From positions 155,284-219,283 of the forward strand of contig NZ_JAKRMY010000002.1 of NCBI RefSeq assembly GCF_022346005.1: DNA of 64,000 bases, read 5' to 3'. Of this stretch, positions 51,560 to 60,870 are shown one piece after another (the first letter of the stretch is position 1; every line of letters begins with the position of its first letter). The notes beneath the pieces were generated by a model that had not been told where the DNA came from, did not search any database, and saw only the letters and a list, made by a program, of their open reading frames with translations. A program made the translations under genes and the position numbers. Source of the stretch: Corynebacterium sp. ACRPS. Its GTDB lineage: Bacteria > Actinomycetota > Actinomycetes > Mycobacteriales > Mycobacteriaceae.

Positions 51560-51664
51560 ACCCGCCCACTCCCCGTTCCGCGGCCTCGTCGTTTCTAGTC
51601 TTAATTCCCTATTATGTCTTACACACACATGTTCTACAACACGACGTGAATGTTAGGCTGTCCC

Positions 51665-51728
51665 AATAAAAACACAACAAAAGCTCGGCACCGGAATCTT
51701 CGCATGCGCGAAGTGCCGCCACCGAGCT
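51665..51728 (-). terminator. Terminator of yebC
   Basis: A hairpin with an outer 7-bp stem (51682-51688 with 51722-51728) and an inner CTTCGC/GCGAAG stem is followed on the minus strand by a T-rich run (51665-51681). It lies 25 bases past the yebC stop and separates it from ruvC. Confidence 0.75.
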
Positions 51729-51752
51729 AGTGCCCCACTATGTGCAGTATTC

Positions 51753-52508
51753 TTACTCTGCGTTGAGTTCTGCGAGTACCTCATCGGAGAGGTCCATATT
51801 GGTATATACGTTCTGGACGTCGTCGGATTCTTCCAAGACATCAATGAGGCGGAAGATCTTCTTGGCGTCATTGGCCTCGAGGGGAACCTCGACGGAGGCA
51901 CGGAAATCATTATCGGAGTCATCGACCTCAATATCGGCTTCCTTGAGGGCCTCCTTGACAGCCTGCACATCCGTGGGTGCGCAGATGATCTCAAATTTCT
52001 CGCCCTGGTCCTTGACCTCTTCGGCGCCGGCATCGAGGACCGCCATCAAGACGTCATCCTCGCTCAGCTCACCCTTTTCCACCAAGACATACCCAGTGCG
52101 GGAGAACATATAAGCAACCGAGCCAGATTCACCCAGGTTGCCGCCATTCTTGCTCATCGCGGTGCGGACATCGGTAGCCGCGCGGTTGCGGTTATCGGTC
52201 AAGCATTCAATCAGCATTGCGACACCGTTGGGGCCATAGCCCTCATACATGATGGTCTCCCAGTCAGCACCACCGGCTTCTTCACCAGAACCGCGCTTGC
52301 GGGCGCGTTCGATGTTGTCATTGGGGACGGAGGCCTTCTTGGCCTTCTTAATCATGTCATCGAGCGTTGGGTTGGCCGCAGGATCACCACCGCCGGTTCG
52401 CGCCGCCACTTCAATGTTCTTAATGAGCTTGGCAAATTCCTTGCCGCGCTTGGCGTCATTGGCAGCCTTCTTGTGCTTGGTAGTTGCCCATTTTGAGTGG
52501 CCTGACAT
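51753..52508 (-). CDS. yebC: YebC/PmpR family transcriptional regulator or translation factor
   Basis: A 251-residue cytosolic protein of the YebC/TACO1 family, implicated in translation of hard sequences and in gene regulation. It opens with [29 protein letters not shown], the almost universal family start. The middle has [24 protein letters not shown] and [19 protein letters not shown]. The C-terminal half is acidic, as is usual. A clear TATAAT lies upstream. It sits between tesB and ruvC as in mycobacteria. Confidence 0.94.
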   Translation of the reverse strand: MSGHSKWATTKHKKAANDAKRGKEFAKLIKNIEVAARTGGGDPAANPTLDDMIKKAKKASVPNDNIERARKRGSGEEAGGADWETIMYEGYGPNGVAMLIECLTDNRNRAATDVRTAMSKNGGNLGESGSVAYMFSRTGYVLVEKGELSEDDVLMAVLDAGAEEVKDQGEKFEIICAPTDVQAVKEALKEADIEVDDSDNDFRASVEVPLEANDAKKIFRLIDVLEESDDVQNVYTNMDLSDEVLAELNAE

Positions 52509-52545
52509 TAAGTCCCTTTCTAATTGGGTTCTAAATCTGGTGACA

Positions 52546-52551
52546 ATTATA
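52546..52551 (-). promoter_or_regulatory. Candidate -10 element of yebC
   Basis: A perfect TATAAT hexamer on the minus strand about 38 bases before the ATG, with no strong -35. It lies in the 92-base spacer after tesB. Confidence 0.55.
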
Positions 52552-52600
52552 CGTGCCCTGCACGAACTGGGAAAAGCGCCCCCAGGATACGCAAGCTTTT

Positions 52601-53479
52601 CTAGACGTTATGCCAATTGCCGTGGGCGGAACCGCTGCCTAGGTCCTCATCGAGGAACCGCGTCAAGCCCTCCTGTTTGACCAGCGCGACGAGTTCGCCC
52701 TGTTCAGTGAATAATTTACCGCGCGCGATGGCCGTGCCTTGCGACGCTGTGGGCGATACCTGCTCATAAAGCAGCCACTCATCCACGCGGAAGGGGCGGA
52801 GAAACCACACCGCATGGTCAAGGCTTGCCAACTGGATCTTCTCCCCCTGGTGCGGAATGAGCGCCGACCGAATGAGGGTCATATCGGACATATACGTCAA
52901 CGCAGCGCGGTGGAATGCGGGGTCACTCCCAAGCTCGCCGGTATTGCGGAACCAAATATGGCGATATCCAGCACCGGTTACCTCCGCGGCGGCATCATCG
53001 CGGCCTTCATCAGGGACCAAACGGATATCCCAATCGGTCCACTCCTTCAAGATGATTCGGGTGGAATAGGGCGCCCCGCCACCGCGGCGAGCGGCTTCAT
53101 CGGGGCTTAATACCTGCGGTGCCACATCCTGATGTTCGGGACCTGCATCACCATCGCGGTGGAAACTAGCCAGCATAATAAAGACGAGGCGGCCATCTTG
53201 GACGACCCGAACCTCGCGGCTGGCAAAGGAACGGCCATCACGCAGCCTTTCTACCTGCAACTCCAGCGGGTTTTTCGTATCACCTGGGCCAACGAAATAG
53301 CCATGGAGGGAATGCACCTGCTTATCCTCCACCGTCCTTTGCGCCGCGGTAAGGGCCTGCGCTGCAACTTGGCCACCGAAGGTGCGTTCAATCTGCGAGG
53401 GAATCGCCGGGCCAGCAAAGACATCCGCATCTTGGGTGCTTTCTAACGCCAAAACCTCAGAAATGGTGCCCACAGTCAT
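52601..53479 (-). CDS. tesB: Acyl-CoA thioesterase II
   Basis: TesB hydrolyses acyl-CoA to free fatty acid and CoA. The protein is 292 residues with a double hotdog fold. The first half carries [24 protein letters not shown] and [29 protein letters not shown]. The second half has [23 protein letters not shown] and the active-site region with Asp in SLDHAVWF. The ATG at 53477-53479 lies right after AAAGG; a GTG two codons later (53473) has better spacing. The start is only eight bases from that of the divergent GT87-like gene. Confidence 0.92.
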   Translation of the reverse strand: MTVGTISEVLALESTQDADVFAGPAIPSQIERTFGGQVAAQALTAAQRTVEDKQVHSLHGYFVGPGDTKNPLELQVERLRDGRSFASREVRVVQDGRLVFIMLASFHRDGDAGPEHQDVAPQVLSPDEAARRGGGAPYSTRIILKEWTDWDIRLVPDEGRDDAAAEVTGAGYRHIWFRNTGELGSDPAFHRAALTYMSDMTLIRSALIPHQGEKIQLASLDHAVWFLRPFRVDEWLLYEQVSPTASQGTAIARGKLFTEQGELVALVKQEGLTRFLDEDLGSGSAHGNWHNV

Positions 53480-53487
53480 CCTTTCTT

Positions 53488-55017
53488 GTGCGCCTACTAT
53501 GCGCTACATCACGTAAGTCTTCGTCTGTCTTGCCACCTTACTCCCCGGGGCAGCCCAACCCGGATGACGAGGAACCTGATTCGAACTACGCAACGGCCAA
53601 AATATTCCCTACAATCTTTTGGGTGAAAAGATTCGCGACAGTTCCTGCGGTATGGGTGGGGTGGGCTCTCGCCCGCTTGATATTGGTCTATTTTTTGAAG
53701 CTCGACCACAGCGCACGCGGCGATGTTGCCTATTATTTCGCCGGCCTTTTTGGCACCGATCCCACGCAGATGACCGAGTATCCCCACGCGGGCACGTGGC
53801 CCACCATCATCTTAAGCTGGTTCACCGGTGGAGACCGCGGCGTATTCTATATCGGCTTTACCATCATGACGCTGCTTGTCGATGCCGCCTTCCTCGCCCT
53901 CCTACTTCGCCACCACGAACGCAATAAGCGCGTTTTTCTCGCCGGCTGGTTCTGGGTCTTTTTTGGCACGGCTGCAGGACACGTCTTTGTGTGGCGCCTC
54001 GATATTTTTCCTGCCGTCGCCGTCGCAGGTGCCGCAGCGCTGCTTATTTCTCATCCCAAGACAGGCGCCGCCCTATTAGGCTTCGCTACCACCATGAAGC
54101 TCTGGCCAGGCGTCCTCGCAGCTGGACTGGTAGGGCGTTTTAATAGTTCTAATTCCTGGCTGCGATTGGCGTCCTTTTTCGGCTCCGTTGCTGCTCTTTC
54201 GGCGTTGACAGTTTTTACCTCCGGTATGGACCGACTTCTTTCCCCACTGAATTATCAGGGGGTGCGCGGGCTCCAACTCGAATCCGTTCCGGCGACATAC
54301 TTGCTATTGCAGGCACACCTCACACCGGGTAAATGGCGTTTAGGTTATGCTCCGTCAAAGAGCTTCGAGATTTCTGGCCCGGGCGTCGATGCCGCCATCA
54401 TGTGGAGCACCATCGCGACGGCCGGGATGCTGGTCTTCGCCCTGAGCTGGGCGCTATACCGCTTCTTCGCCGGAGGCTGGACCTCGCGAACGACGGTCGC
54501 CTTTTTCACCCTCATGGTGCTTCTACTCATAGCCACCAATAAAGTATTTTCGCCCCAGTACATCATTTGGCTCGGACCCCTATTCGCGGTGGTCGTACGC
54601 CAACAGCTCCCCGCCGGGTTTGTGCCCATCAAAATCTGTCAGGGTTTCCTCGCTGTATGCGCAGTTGCAGCGGCCGCGCTCGGCACCTACATCTACCCTT
54701 TCCACTATGACTACGTGTGGAAGTATGTAGGCGAAAACCTGACTCCGGTCTACGTGCTCGTCGCCCGCAACGTGCTCATCCTCGTCATGGTCTTCATCGC
54801 GCTCATTTGGTTCATCCTTGAGATAAGCCTGTCGCGCCGCATAGAAAAGGCCATCGTGGCAGCAAGCGACCCGGAGCAAGCCCAAGAAGCCGCCGCAGAG
54901 GCCGCGCCCTCACCAGATACCGGGCGAATCAATGTGCCGGGCTCCGACACCGCCGACGCGGACGCCTCCGAGCCTGACGCGAGCACCGATGACACTAGGG
55001 AGGTAACGCGCGGCTAA
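53488..55017 (+). CDS. Polytopic GT87-like mannosyltransferase
   Basis: A 509-residue membrane protein with about ten hydrophobic segments and a disordered C-terminal tail (Ala/Glu/Asp/Ser/Thr, last 55 residues). Family marks are the loop with LDHSARGDVAYYFAGLFG (GT-C type acidic residues), then EYPHAGTWPTIILSWF, and FSPQYIIWLGPLFAVV near residue 355. The family uses polyprenyl-phosphomannose for lipoglycan or PIM mannosylation; the exact sugar acceptor is unknown, but the neighbouring PIM operon suggests that pathway. The GTG at 53488 has no ribosome-binding site. A GTG at 53623 lies seven bases after TACAAT (53610-53615) and could be the real, leaderless start. Confidence 0.75.
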   Translation: MRLLCATSRKSSSVLPPYSPGQPNPDDEEPDSNYATAKIFPTIFWVKRFATVPAVWVGWALARLILVYFLKLDHSARGDVAYYFAGLFGTDPTQMTEYPHAGTWPTIILSWFTGGDRGVFYIGFTIMTLLVDAAFLALLLRHHERNKRVFLAGWFWVFFGTAAGHVFVWRLDIFPAVAVAGAAALLISHPKTGAALLGFATTMKLWPGVLAAGLVGRFNSSNSWLRLASFFGSVAALSALTVFTSGMDRLLSPLNYQGVRGLQLESVPATYLLLQAHLTPGKWRLGYAPSKSFEISGPGVDAAIMWSTIATAGMLVFALSWALYRFFAGGWTSRTTVAFFTLMVLLLIATNKVFSPQYIIWLGPLFAVVVRQQLPAGFVPIKICQGFLAVCAVAAAALGTYIYPFHYDYVWKYVGENLTPVYVLVARNVLILVMVFIALIWFILEISLSRRIEKAIVAASDPEQAQEAAAEAAPSPDTGRINVPGSDTADADASEPDASTDDTREVTRG

Positions 55018-55021
55018 ATTT

Positions 55022-55486
55022 TCAATCCGCCAGCATGTAGTCGAAGTACTCGGGCAATTTAGCGGTTCCGCCGAGGTGGAAAAAACGCACCGCTGGGCGC
55101 AGGCGCAGCGCGCGCGTATCGCTGACCGCCTCGTTATAAAAGCGATGCGCCAACTGGATGCGGCCTTCTGCATCCGCCAAGGCGGCCGGGCGCTGGCCTA
55201 CCGGAAAATCGCGCACGATGGCCGCCGAAAGCTCGCGTTCTACCATGGTGCGGGCTTGAAAATGCCCATGCGAAAGCTCCGTGGATTCGGCCTTTTGCGC
55301 CAAGGCGGCAAGATCTGGGGACACAGCCGCAGTTACCGCTGCCCGGCGGTCCAGCGCCGCCTGCAGCTGCGCCAGCGCAGCGTCGGTTCGGATGTGCAGG
55401 AAGTTTAACCGCTGCGCGGTGAAAATGGCCCACGATCCCACAAGAATGAGAATAAGCAGCACGATGGTTATTTCTATCGCCATCAT
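55022..55486 (-). CDS. LemA-like membrane-anchored protein
   Basis: A 154-residue protein with a single N-terminal hydrophobic helix (about 4-24), then an all-helical soluble part. QRLNFLHIRTDAALAQLQAALDRRAAV and ALADAEGRIQLAHRFYNEAVSD resemble, in order and pattern, the conserved helices of LemA proteins (LRxxVxxAxxxLxxxLxRR, then NxRIxLAxxxYNxxV). I call the similarity by eye; no function is established for LemA. It is the last gene of the thrS-HIT-pgsA-patA-pimA run, overlapping the pimA stop by four bases (ATGA at 55483-55486). It ends four bases from the convergent GT87-like gene. Confidence 0.7.
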   Translation of the reverse strand: MMAIEITIVLLILILVGSWAIFTAQRLNFLHIRTDAALAQLQAALDRRAAVTAAVSPDLAALAQKAESTELSHGHFQARTMVERELSAAIVRDFPVGQRPAALADAEGRIQLAHRFYNEAVSDTRALRLRPAVRFFHLGGTAKLPEYFDYMLAD

Positions 55487-56586
55487 CGCTTCACCCTCAC
55501 CTTCGTGCCATCTTGCACCGTTTCATAAACTTGAATGACCGCCGCGGCAACATGGTCCCAGTCATACATCTGGGCGCGTTGGACGCCATTGCGCACCAGG
55601 TGCCGCCGGTAATCGGCATCATCCAGGACCTGGTTGAGCACGCGTGCCAAGTCAGAGGCATCGCCAGTGCGGAAGAGCGCTCCCGCTGGCTCTTCCGATT
55701 CTGCGTTGCAGACCGCCTGGAACGCCTCCAAATCCGAAGCCACGACGGCCGCACCGGCGGCCATTGCCTCTACCAGCACGATGCCAAAGCTTTCCCCGCC
55801 CGTATTGGGCGCCACGTAAACATCGGCCCGGCCCAAGATCTGTGCCTTTTCTGCATCGCTAACGCGCCCAACAAAATCCACGCCCTCGACCTCGCGGGCG
55901 CGGCCGCCGCCCATAATGGTCACGCGGATATTCTTGTTGACCTGGTGCAATGCGGCTAAAAGGATATCCAGGCCCTTCCGCGGCTCATCGAGGCGGCCGA
56001 GGAAGACGACCTCGAGTGGGGCATCGGCAAGCGCGGGCTGGCTTTTCTTGCGCGCAAGCGCATAGACGGAGGTATCGACGCCGTTGGGAATCAGGACAGG
56101 ATCGCCACCCAATTGCTCCACCTGCCAGCGCCGCGCCATATCCGATACCGCAATGCCACCGCGAATCTTTTCCAAAAAGGGTACGAGCAGCGGCTTTGCC
56201 AAGGTAAGAATGAGGGAATTGGCCGCCGAGGCGTGGTACGTCGCCACCATGGGGCCGTGTGCCACGGCCAAGGCGGTCATGGAAAAGCTCGGGGAATTGG
56301 GCTCGTGGATATGCAAAACGTCAAAATCGCCGTCCCGAATGAAGCGCTTGACCTTGCGCGTTACCTTCGGCCCCACCGACAGGCGCGCAACCGAACCGTT
56401 ATACGCAATCGGGAAGGCAGGGCCGCCCTTGACCACGAAATCCGGCAGCGGTGTGGACTTCGCGGCGGGCCCAAGGACCTGAACAAAGTGGCCCTGTTCT
56501 ATGAAAACGGTGGCCAGGTCAAGGATATGGGCCTGCACGCCACCGGGTTCATCAAAAGAATACGGGCAAATGATACCGATGCGCAT
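55483..56586 (-). CDS. pimA: Phosphatidylinositol alpha-mannosyltransferase PimA
   Basis: PimA transfers the first mannose from GDP-mannose to phosphatidylinositol on the cytosolic side of the membrane, starting PIM, LM and LAM synthesis. The protein is 367 residues, a GT4 enzyme of GT-B fold. The N-terminal glycine loop is in SFDEPGGVQAHILDLA. The donor-binding part has VFLGRLDEPRKGLDILL and PNTGGESFGIVLVEAMAAGAAVVASD with the E(x7)E motif. The start (ATG at 56584-56586, MRIGIICPYSFD) overlaps the patA stop by one base. The upstream frame to 56640 lies in patA. Confidence 0.93.
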   Translation of the reverse strand: MRIGIICPYSFDEPGGVQAHILDLATVFIEQGHFVQVLGPAAKSTPLPDFVVKGGPAFPIAYNGSVARLSVGPKVTRKVKRFIRDGDFDVLHIHEPNSPSFSMTALAVAHGPMVATYHASAANSLILTLAKPLLVPFLEKIRGGIAVSDMARRWQVEQLGGDPVLIPNGVDTSVYALARKKSQPALADAPLEVVFLGRLDEPRKGLDILLAALHQVNKNIRVTIMGGGRAREVEGVDFVGRVSDAEKAQILGRADVYVAPNTGGESFGIVLVEAMAAGAAVVASDLEAFQAVCNAESEEPAGALFRTGDASDLARVLNQVLDDADYRRHLVRNGVQRAQMYDWDHVAAAVIQVYETVQDGTKVRVKR

Positions 56587-57488
56587 TAACGGGAACGTTC
56601 CTTTCGCGCTTGCCGGCGCCGCTCCACATCCTCGTTCCATTGCGGCTGCAGCATGTGCCAGTCTGCGGGGTGGCGCCGAATGTTGGCCGCAAACCCATCC
56701 GCCATGCGCTGGGTGGTCTCCTGCACATCGGTGACCTCTACTTCTGGAGACACCGACAACCCCCAGCCATCGCCTTCAAACCAGGAGTGCACCACGTGGA
56801 GCGCTGCGCCGGTTTCAATGGCTAGCTGTGCGGGACCTGCCGCCATATTGGCTTCCTCGCCCATGAAATCTACCGTGACGCCGCTGCGGGTGATATCGCG
56901 TTCTGCCAATAGGCACACTACCCCTCCCTCCTCAAGGGCCTCCTTCAGCCGCGCAAAGGGAGGGACCGCCCCACCGGTAAGCGGCAGGACCTCAAAGCCT
57001 AATTCCTCGCGGTAATCCACGAAGGCATCAAAAAGCACCTCCGGCTTCAACCGCTCTGCCACGGTGGTAAATTGCCCGTAATGGCCCACCAAGAAAACCC
57101 CGGCCATATCCCAGTTGCCGGAGTGCGGCAGCGCCAAGATGACGCCGCGGCCAGACTGCGCCGAGGCATCAAAGTGCTCGAGCCCTTCCAAGCCCTTCAT
57201 GAGGCGCTCGTGCAGCTGGGGATCCGCATGAATCGCGGGAAGGCGAAACGCCTCCATCCAATAGCGCATATAGGAGCGCATGGAATCGCGCACCAGCTGA
57301 CGGGTGACGTTTTCTGCCCCCACCACGCGGGTGAGGTTTCTTCGCAGGCCATCCATGCCGCGCCCGCGGTCGCTCGCGAAATCCGCTACCCACCGGAAGA
57401 TGGTGCGCGCTACCGGGTCGGGCAACCGGCGAACTACCTTCCAGCCCGCCAAATACCCGGCCGCTGCTACATCTTCTTTATCCCACAT
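56586..57488 (-). CDS. patA: PIM acyltransferase (LpxL/HtrB family, PatA-like)
   Basis: A membrane-associated acyltransferase that should acylate the first mannose of PIM. The protein is 300 residues. The HxxxxD-type catalytic motif is seen in LPHSGNWDMAG (His122, Asp127). The VCLLAERDI and EANMAAGPAQLAIETGAAL segments are shared with LpxL/HtrB proteins. The start is the ATG at 57486-57488 with a GGAGG ribosome-binding site about ten bases upstream; an extension to 57521 lacks support. The order pgsA-patA-pimA is the mycobacterial PIM operon order. Confidence 0.9.
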   Translation of the reverse strand: MWDKEDVAAAGYLAGWKVVRRLPDPVARTIFRWVADFASDRGRGMDGLRRNLTRVVGAENVTRQLVRDSMRSYMRYWMEAFRLPAIHADPQLHERLMKGLEGLEHFDASAQSGRGVILALPHSGNWDMAGVFLVGHYGQFTTVAERLKPEVLFDAFVDYREELGFEVLPLTGGAVPPFARLKEALEEGGVVCLLAERDITRSGVTVDFMGEEANMAAGPAQLAIETGAALHVVHSWFEGDGWGLSVSPEVEVTDVQETTQRMADGFAANIRRHPADWHMLQPQWNEDVERRRQARKERSR

Positions 57489-57572
57489 GGTGCCGGATCC
57501 TCCAGAAAAGTTAGTGCGCAAACCACGAACTAGCCGGAACGATAGCCCCTGCTGCGCCCATGTTCGCTTGAT

Positions 57573-58181
57573 TTACATCTCGGCGTCTTGGCGCGCTGCA
57601 ATGGCAATGCGCTGGTACACGGTAAAGATTGAGCCTACCGCCAAGATCCACAGCGATACCGCCGCAGCATACTCTACGCCCAAGCCCTCCAGGCCGATTC
57701 CGCCTAACGCGAGGATGAGGCGTTCTGGGCGCTCAATCAGTCCGCCCACCATGGTGAAACCAGAGGCCTCTCCCCTAGCCTTGATATAGGAAATGACCTG
57801 GGAGCAGACCAAGGTTATGAGGCAGGCCGCCACGGTCCATTTGGACGCGTCTGCGGTATACACCAGCCACCAGACGATGGCGCAGAATAACGCGCCATCG
57901 GTAATGCGGTCACAGCTTGCATCCAGCGTGGCGCCGAAAGCGCTCGATTTACCGGTCAGCCGCGCCATCGTGCCATCGAGCATGTCAAAGGCGGCAAAGA
58001 GGCCGGATAATACGGCGGCTATAAAGAGGTGGCCGGTAGGAATGAGGATCACCGAAATGGCGATGGTCACAATAGTGCCCACAACCGTGACCACGTTGGG
58101 AGTCAATCCCAATTTTAAAAAGGTCTTGGCTATAGGTTCCACCACCACGGCGGCGGGCTTTCGCCCATGCACGCTAAGCAC
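57573..58181 (-). CDS. pgsA: Phosphatidylinositol phosphate synthase (CDP-alcohol phosphatidyltransferase)
   Basis: In actinobacteria this enzyme joins CDP-diacylglycerol to inositol 3-phosphate, giving the PI precursor. The protein is 202 residues with about six transmembrane helices. The CDP-alcohol motif is complete: Asp69-Gly70-x2-Ala73-Arg74-x8-Gly83-x3-Asp87-x3-Asp91, with Asp66 just before. The GTG start at 58179-58181 overlaps the HIT stop codon by eight bases. A frame open to 58268 is inside the HIT gene. Confidence 0.93.
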   Translation of the reverse strand: MLSVHGRKPAAVVVEPIAKTFLKLGLTPNVVTVVGTIVTIAISVILIPTGHLFIAAVLSGLFAAFDMLDGTMARLTGKSSAFGATLDASCDRITDGALFCAIVWWLVYTADASKWTVAACLITLVCSQVISYIKARGEASGFTMVGGLIERPERLILALGGIGLEGLGVEYAAAVSLWILAVGSIFTVYQRIAIAARQDAEM

Positions 58182-58743
58182 GCGAGTCCTCCTCTTCCAT
58201 GTCACGCCAACCCTCTGCCAGGACACGACGGGTGTCTTGCAGTAGTTGCGGTAATACCTTAGTCCCATCGAGGACAGTCATAAAGTTACTATCCCCGGGC
58301 CACCTTGGCACCACATGCAAATGCAGGTGGTCTCCCACCGAGCCGCCGGACGCGCGCCCCAGGTTAAAGCCCACGTTAATGGCCTCTGGGCGTGACACGC
58401 GCTTGAGCACCCGCACCGCCTTTTGGGCAAAGGCCATGAGCTCGTGGGATTCTTCCTCGGTGAGGTTTTCCAGCTCGGATTCCTTGCGGTACGGCACCAC
58501 CATGAGGTGGCCGGCATTATAGGGAAACAAGTTGAGCAGCGCATATACCGTTTCACCGCGCGCGATGATAAGCCCATCCTCATCGCTGCCCTTCGGGGCT
58601 TCCACAAAGGGATCTTCGGACCGCTGCGCAATATAGGCCATCCGGTACGGCGCCCACAGTCGCTCCAACCGGTCCGGCTCACCGGCACCGGTATCGACGA
58701 ATGTTTCCTCGCTTTGGCCCTTCTGCGGATTAGCGCCGGGCAC
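58174..58743 (-). CDS. HIT-family nucleotide hydrolase/transferase
   Basis: A 189-residue cytosolic HIT protein, an enzyme class acting on dinucleoside polyphosphates or AMP derivatives. The HIT motif is in [14 protein letters not shown], and [26 protein letters not shown] is the nucleotide-pocket helix region. The family member in this operon is conserved in mycobacteria (Rv2613c, an AP4A phosphorylase there, from memory). I chose the GTG at 58741-58743, which overlaps the thrS end by 14 bases; sequence upstream of it in this frame is a shadow of thrS. The true product role in PIM synthesis, if any, is unknown. Confidence 0.88.
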   Translation of the reverse strand: MPGANPQKGQSEETFVDTGAGEPDRLERLWAPYRMAYIAQRSEDPFVEAPKGSDEDGLIIARGETVYALLNLFPYNAGHLMVVPYRKESELENLTEEESHELMAFAQKAVRVLKRVSRPEAINVGFNLGRASGGSVGDHLHLHVVPRWPGDSNFMTVLDGTKVLPQLLQDTRRVLAEGWRDMEEEDSRA

Positions 58744-60793
58744 GAATGAGCTCTTCTGTCGGCTGCTCGTTGGTGCGCTCTGCCACCCAGGTGGTAATGA
58801 GCTCAACGGCTTCATCAACTGGCACGCCGTTGACCTGCGTGCCATCCAAGAAGCGGAAGGAGACCGCACCGGCTTCCACGTCGCGGGCGCCGGCGACCAG
58901 CATGAAGGGAACCTTGCCCGTCGTGTGGTTGCGGATCTTCTTCTGCATGCGGTCATCGGAGGTATCTACATCCGCGCGAATGCCCTTGCGGCGCAGCTTG
59001 GCGGCGACGTCCTCCAGATGCGGGACGAAGTCATCCGCCACGGGAATGCCCATGACCTGATGCGGTGCCAACCACGCTGGGAATGCGCCCGCGTAGTGCT
59101 CAAGAAGCACTCCGAAGAAGCGCTCGATGGAGCCGAAGAGGGCCCGGTGGATCATGATCGGGCACTTCTTCGTGCCATCGGATGCGGTATATTCCAGCTC
59201 GAAGCGCTCGGGCAGGTTGAAGTCCAGCTGCACCGTGGACATCTGCCAGGTGCGGCCGATGGCATCGCGGGCTTGGACGGAGATCTTCGGCCCGTAGAAC
59301 GCGGCACCCTCAGGGTCAGGAACGAGCTCGAGCCCGGACTTTTCTGCCACGGACTGCAAGATGGCGGTCGAACGCTCCCAAATCTCATCGGAGCCGACGA
59401 ACTTATTGGGATCCTTGGTGGAAAGCTCCAGATAGAAATCGGACAGGCCGTAATCCTCAAGCAGCGAGATGATGAAGTCCAGGACCTGGGTGAGTTCTTC
59501 TTCCAACTGCTCTTCGGTGCAGTAAATGTGGGCATCGTCCTGGGTAAAGCCGCGCGCACGCGTCAGGCCATGCACCACGCCGGACTTTTCGTAGCGGTAG
59601 ACCGTGCCGAATTCAAACAGGCGCAACGGCAGCTCGCGGTAAGAACGGCCGCGGGATGCAAAGATCAGGTTGTGCATCGGGCAGTTCATCGGCTTGGCAT
59701 AGTAGTCCTGCGGCTCCTTGACGGTATTTCCCTCGGCGTCGTACTCGCCATCGAGCTGCATCGGCGGGAACATGCCATCGGAGTAGAAATCAAGGTGGCC
59801 GGATTTACGGAAGAGGTCGCCCTTTGTGATGTGCGGGGTATTGACAAAGGAGTATCCCGCCTGCACGTGGCGGTTGCGGGAGTGGTTTTCCATCTCCATG
59901 CGCACGGTCGCGCCATTGGGGTGGAATACGGGGAAACCGGAACCGATTTCATCCGGGAAGGAGAAGAGATCCAGTTCTTGGCCCAAGCGGCGGTGGTCGC
60001 GCTTTTCTGCCTCTTCCACCATGGTCTGGTAGGCAGCCAGTGCATCCTTGGACTCAAAGGCGGTGCCGTAGATTCGCTGCAGGCCGGCGTTGGCCTGATC
60101 GCCGCGCCAGTAGGCGGCAGACGAGCGAGTCAGGGCAAAGGCCGGAATGTATTTCGTGGTGGGAACGTGCGGGCCGCGGCACAGGTCGAACCATTCCACC
60201 TCATTGGTGCGCGGGTTCACATTGTCATAGTGCGTCAGATCGCCAGCGCCCACCTCGGCGGCCTCGTCGGAGTCCGGGTCCACATTGCCCTTGTCCTGGA
60301 TAAGCTCCAGCTTGAAGGGCTCATCCTGCAAGGCCTGTTCCGCCTCTGCCGTGGAGGCATAGGTGTGGCGCTCGAAGCGCTGGCCGCCCTTGATGATCTT
60401 CTTCATCCGTTTTTCCAGGTTCTTGAGATCCTCCGGGGTGAAGGGCTCGGCGGTCTGGAAATCGAAGTAGAAGCCGTTCTCAATGGACGGGCCAATGCCC
60501 AGCTTGGTGCCGGGGAACTCGGCCTGCACGGCCTGGGCCATGACGTGGGCGCAGGAGTGGCGAATGACGGCGCGGCCATCTTCCTCACAGGCGGCTACCG
60601 GGACAAATGTCGATTCCTCATCCGGGGTATGCGAAAGGTCATACAAGGTACCGTCCACGCCGCGGACTACCACGACCGCCTCTGGGCCCTTATTGGGCAG
60701 GTTCAGCTCGCGGAGGGCCGCACCAACCGCTTGCCCGGCTGGCACGGTGAAGGATTCGTAATTTACCGGTGCTGCGGGAATAAGTTCCGCCAT
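58730..60793 (-). CDS. thrS: Threonyl-tRNA synthetase
   Basis: ThrS charges tRNA-Thr. The protein is 687 residues. An N-terminal TGS domain covers about 1-65. The editing domain has [16 protein letters not shown] and FYFDFQT. The class II core has the CPMHNLIF zinc-ligand region, motif 2 [25 protein letters not shown] and motif 3 region [22 protein letters not shown]. The C-terminal anticodon domain closes with [16 protein letters not shown]. The ATG at 60791-60793 has a strong AAAGGAG ribosome-binding site. It starts the PIM gene run. Confidence 0.96.
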   Translation of the reverse strand: MAELIPAAPVNYESFTVPAGQAVGAALRELNLPNKGPEAVVVVRGVDGTLYDLSHTPDEESTFVPVAACEEDGRAVIRHSCAHVMAQAVQAEFPGTKLGIGPSIENGFYFDFQTAEPFTPEDLKNLEKRMKKIIKGGQRFERHTYASTAEAEQALQDEPFKLELIQDKGNVDPDSDEAAEVGAGDLTHYDNVNPRTNEVEWFDLCRGPHVPTTKYIPAFALTRSSAAYWRGDQANAGLQRIYGTAFESKDALAAYQTMVEEAEKRDHRRLGQELDLFSFPDEIGSGFPVFHPNGATVRMEMENHSRNRHVQAGYSFVNTPHITKGDLFRKSGHLDFYSDGMFPPMQLDGEYDAEGNTVKEPQDYYAKPMNCPMHNLIFASRGRSYRELPLRLFEFGTVYRYEKSGVVHGLTRARGFTQDDAHIYCTEEQLEEELTQVLDFIISLLEDYGLSDFYLELSTKDPNKFVGSDEIWERSTAILQSVAEKSGLELVPDPEGAAFYGPKISVQARDAIGRTWQMSTVQLDFNLPERFELEYTASDGTKKCPIMIHRALFGSIERFFGVLLEHYAGAFPAWLAPHQVMGIPVADDFVPHLEDVAAKLRRKGIRADVDTSDDRMQKKIRNHTTGKVPFMLVAGARDVEAGAVSFRFLDGTQVNGVPVDEAVELITTWVAERTNEQPTEELIRARR

Positions 60794-60870
60794 ATTCGCG
60801 CTCCTTTTTGCGCTCACGCAGATACGGCATACCTGGCCGCATCCACTAGTTAAATTTACGGATCGTCATT

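Noticed and set aside
58925..60853. Long plus-strand frame opposite thrS
   Set aside because: Shadow of thrS with repeated Leu/Gly/Arg composition and no recognisable motif.
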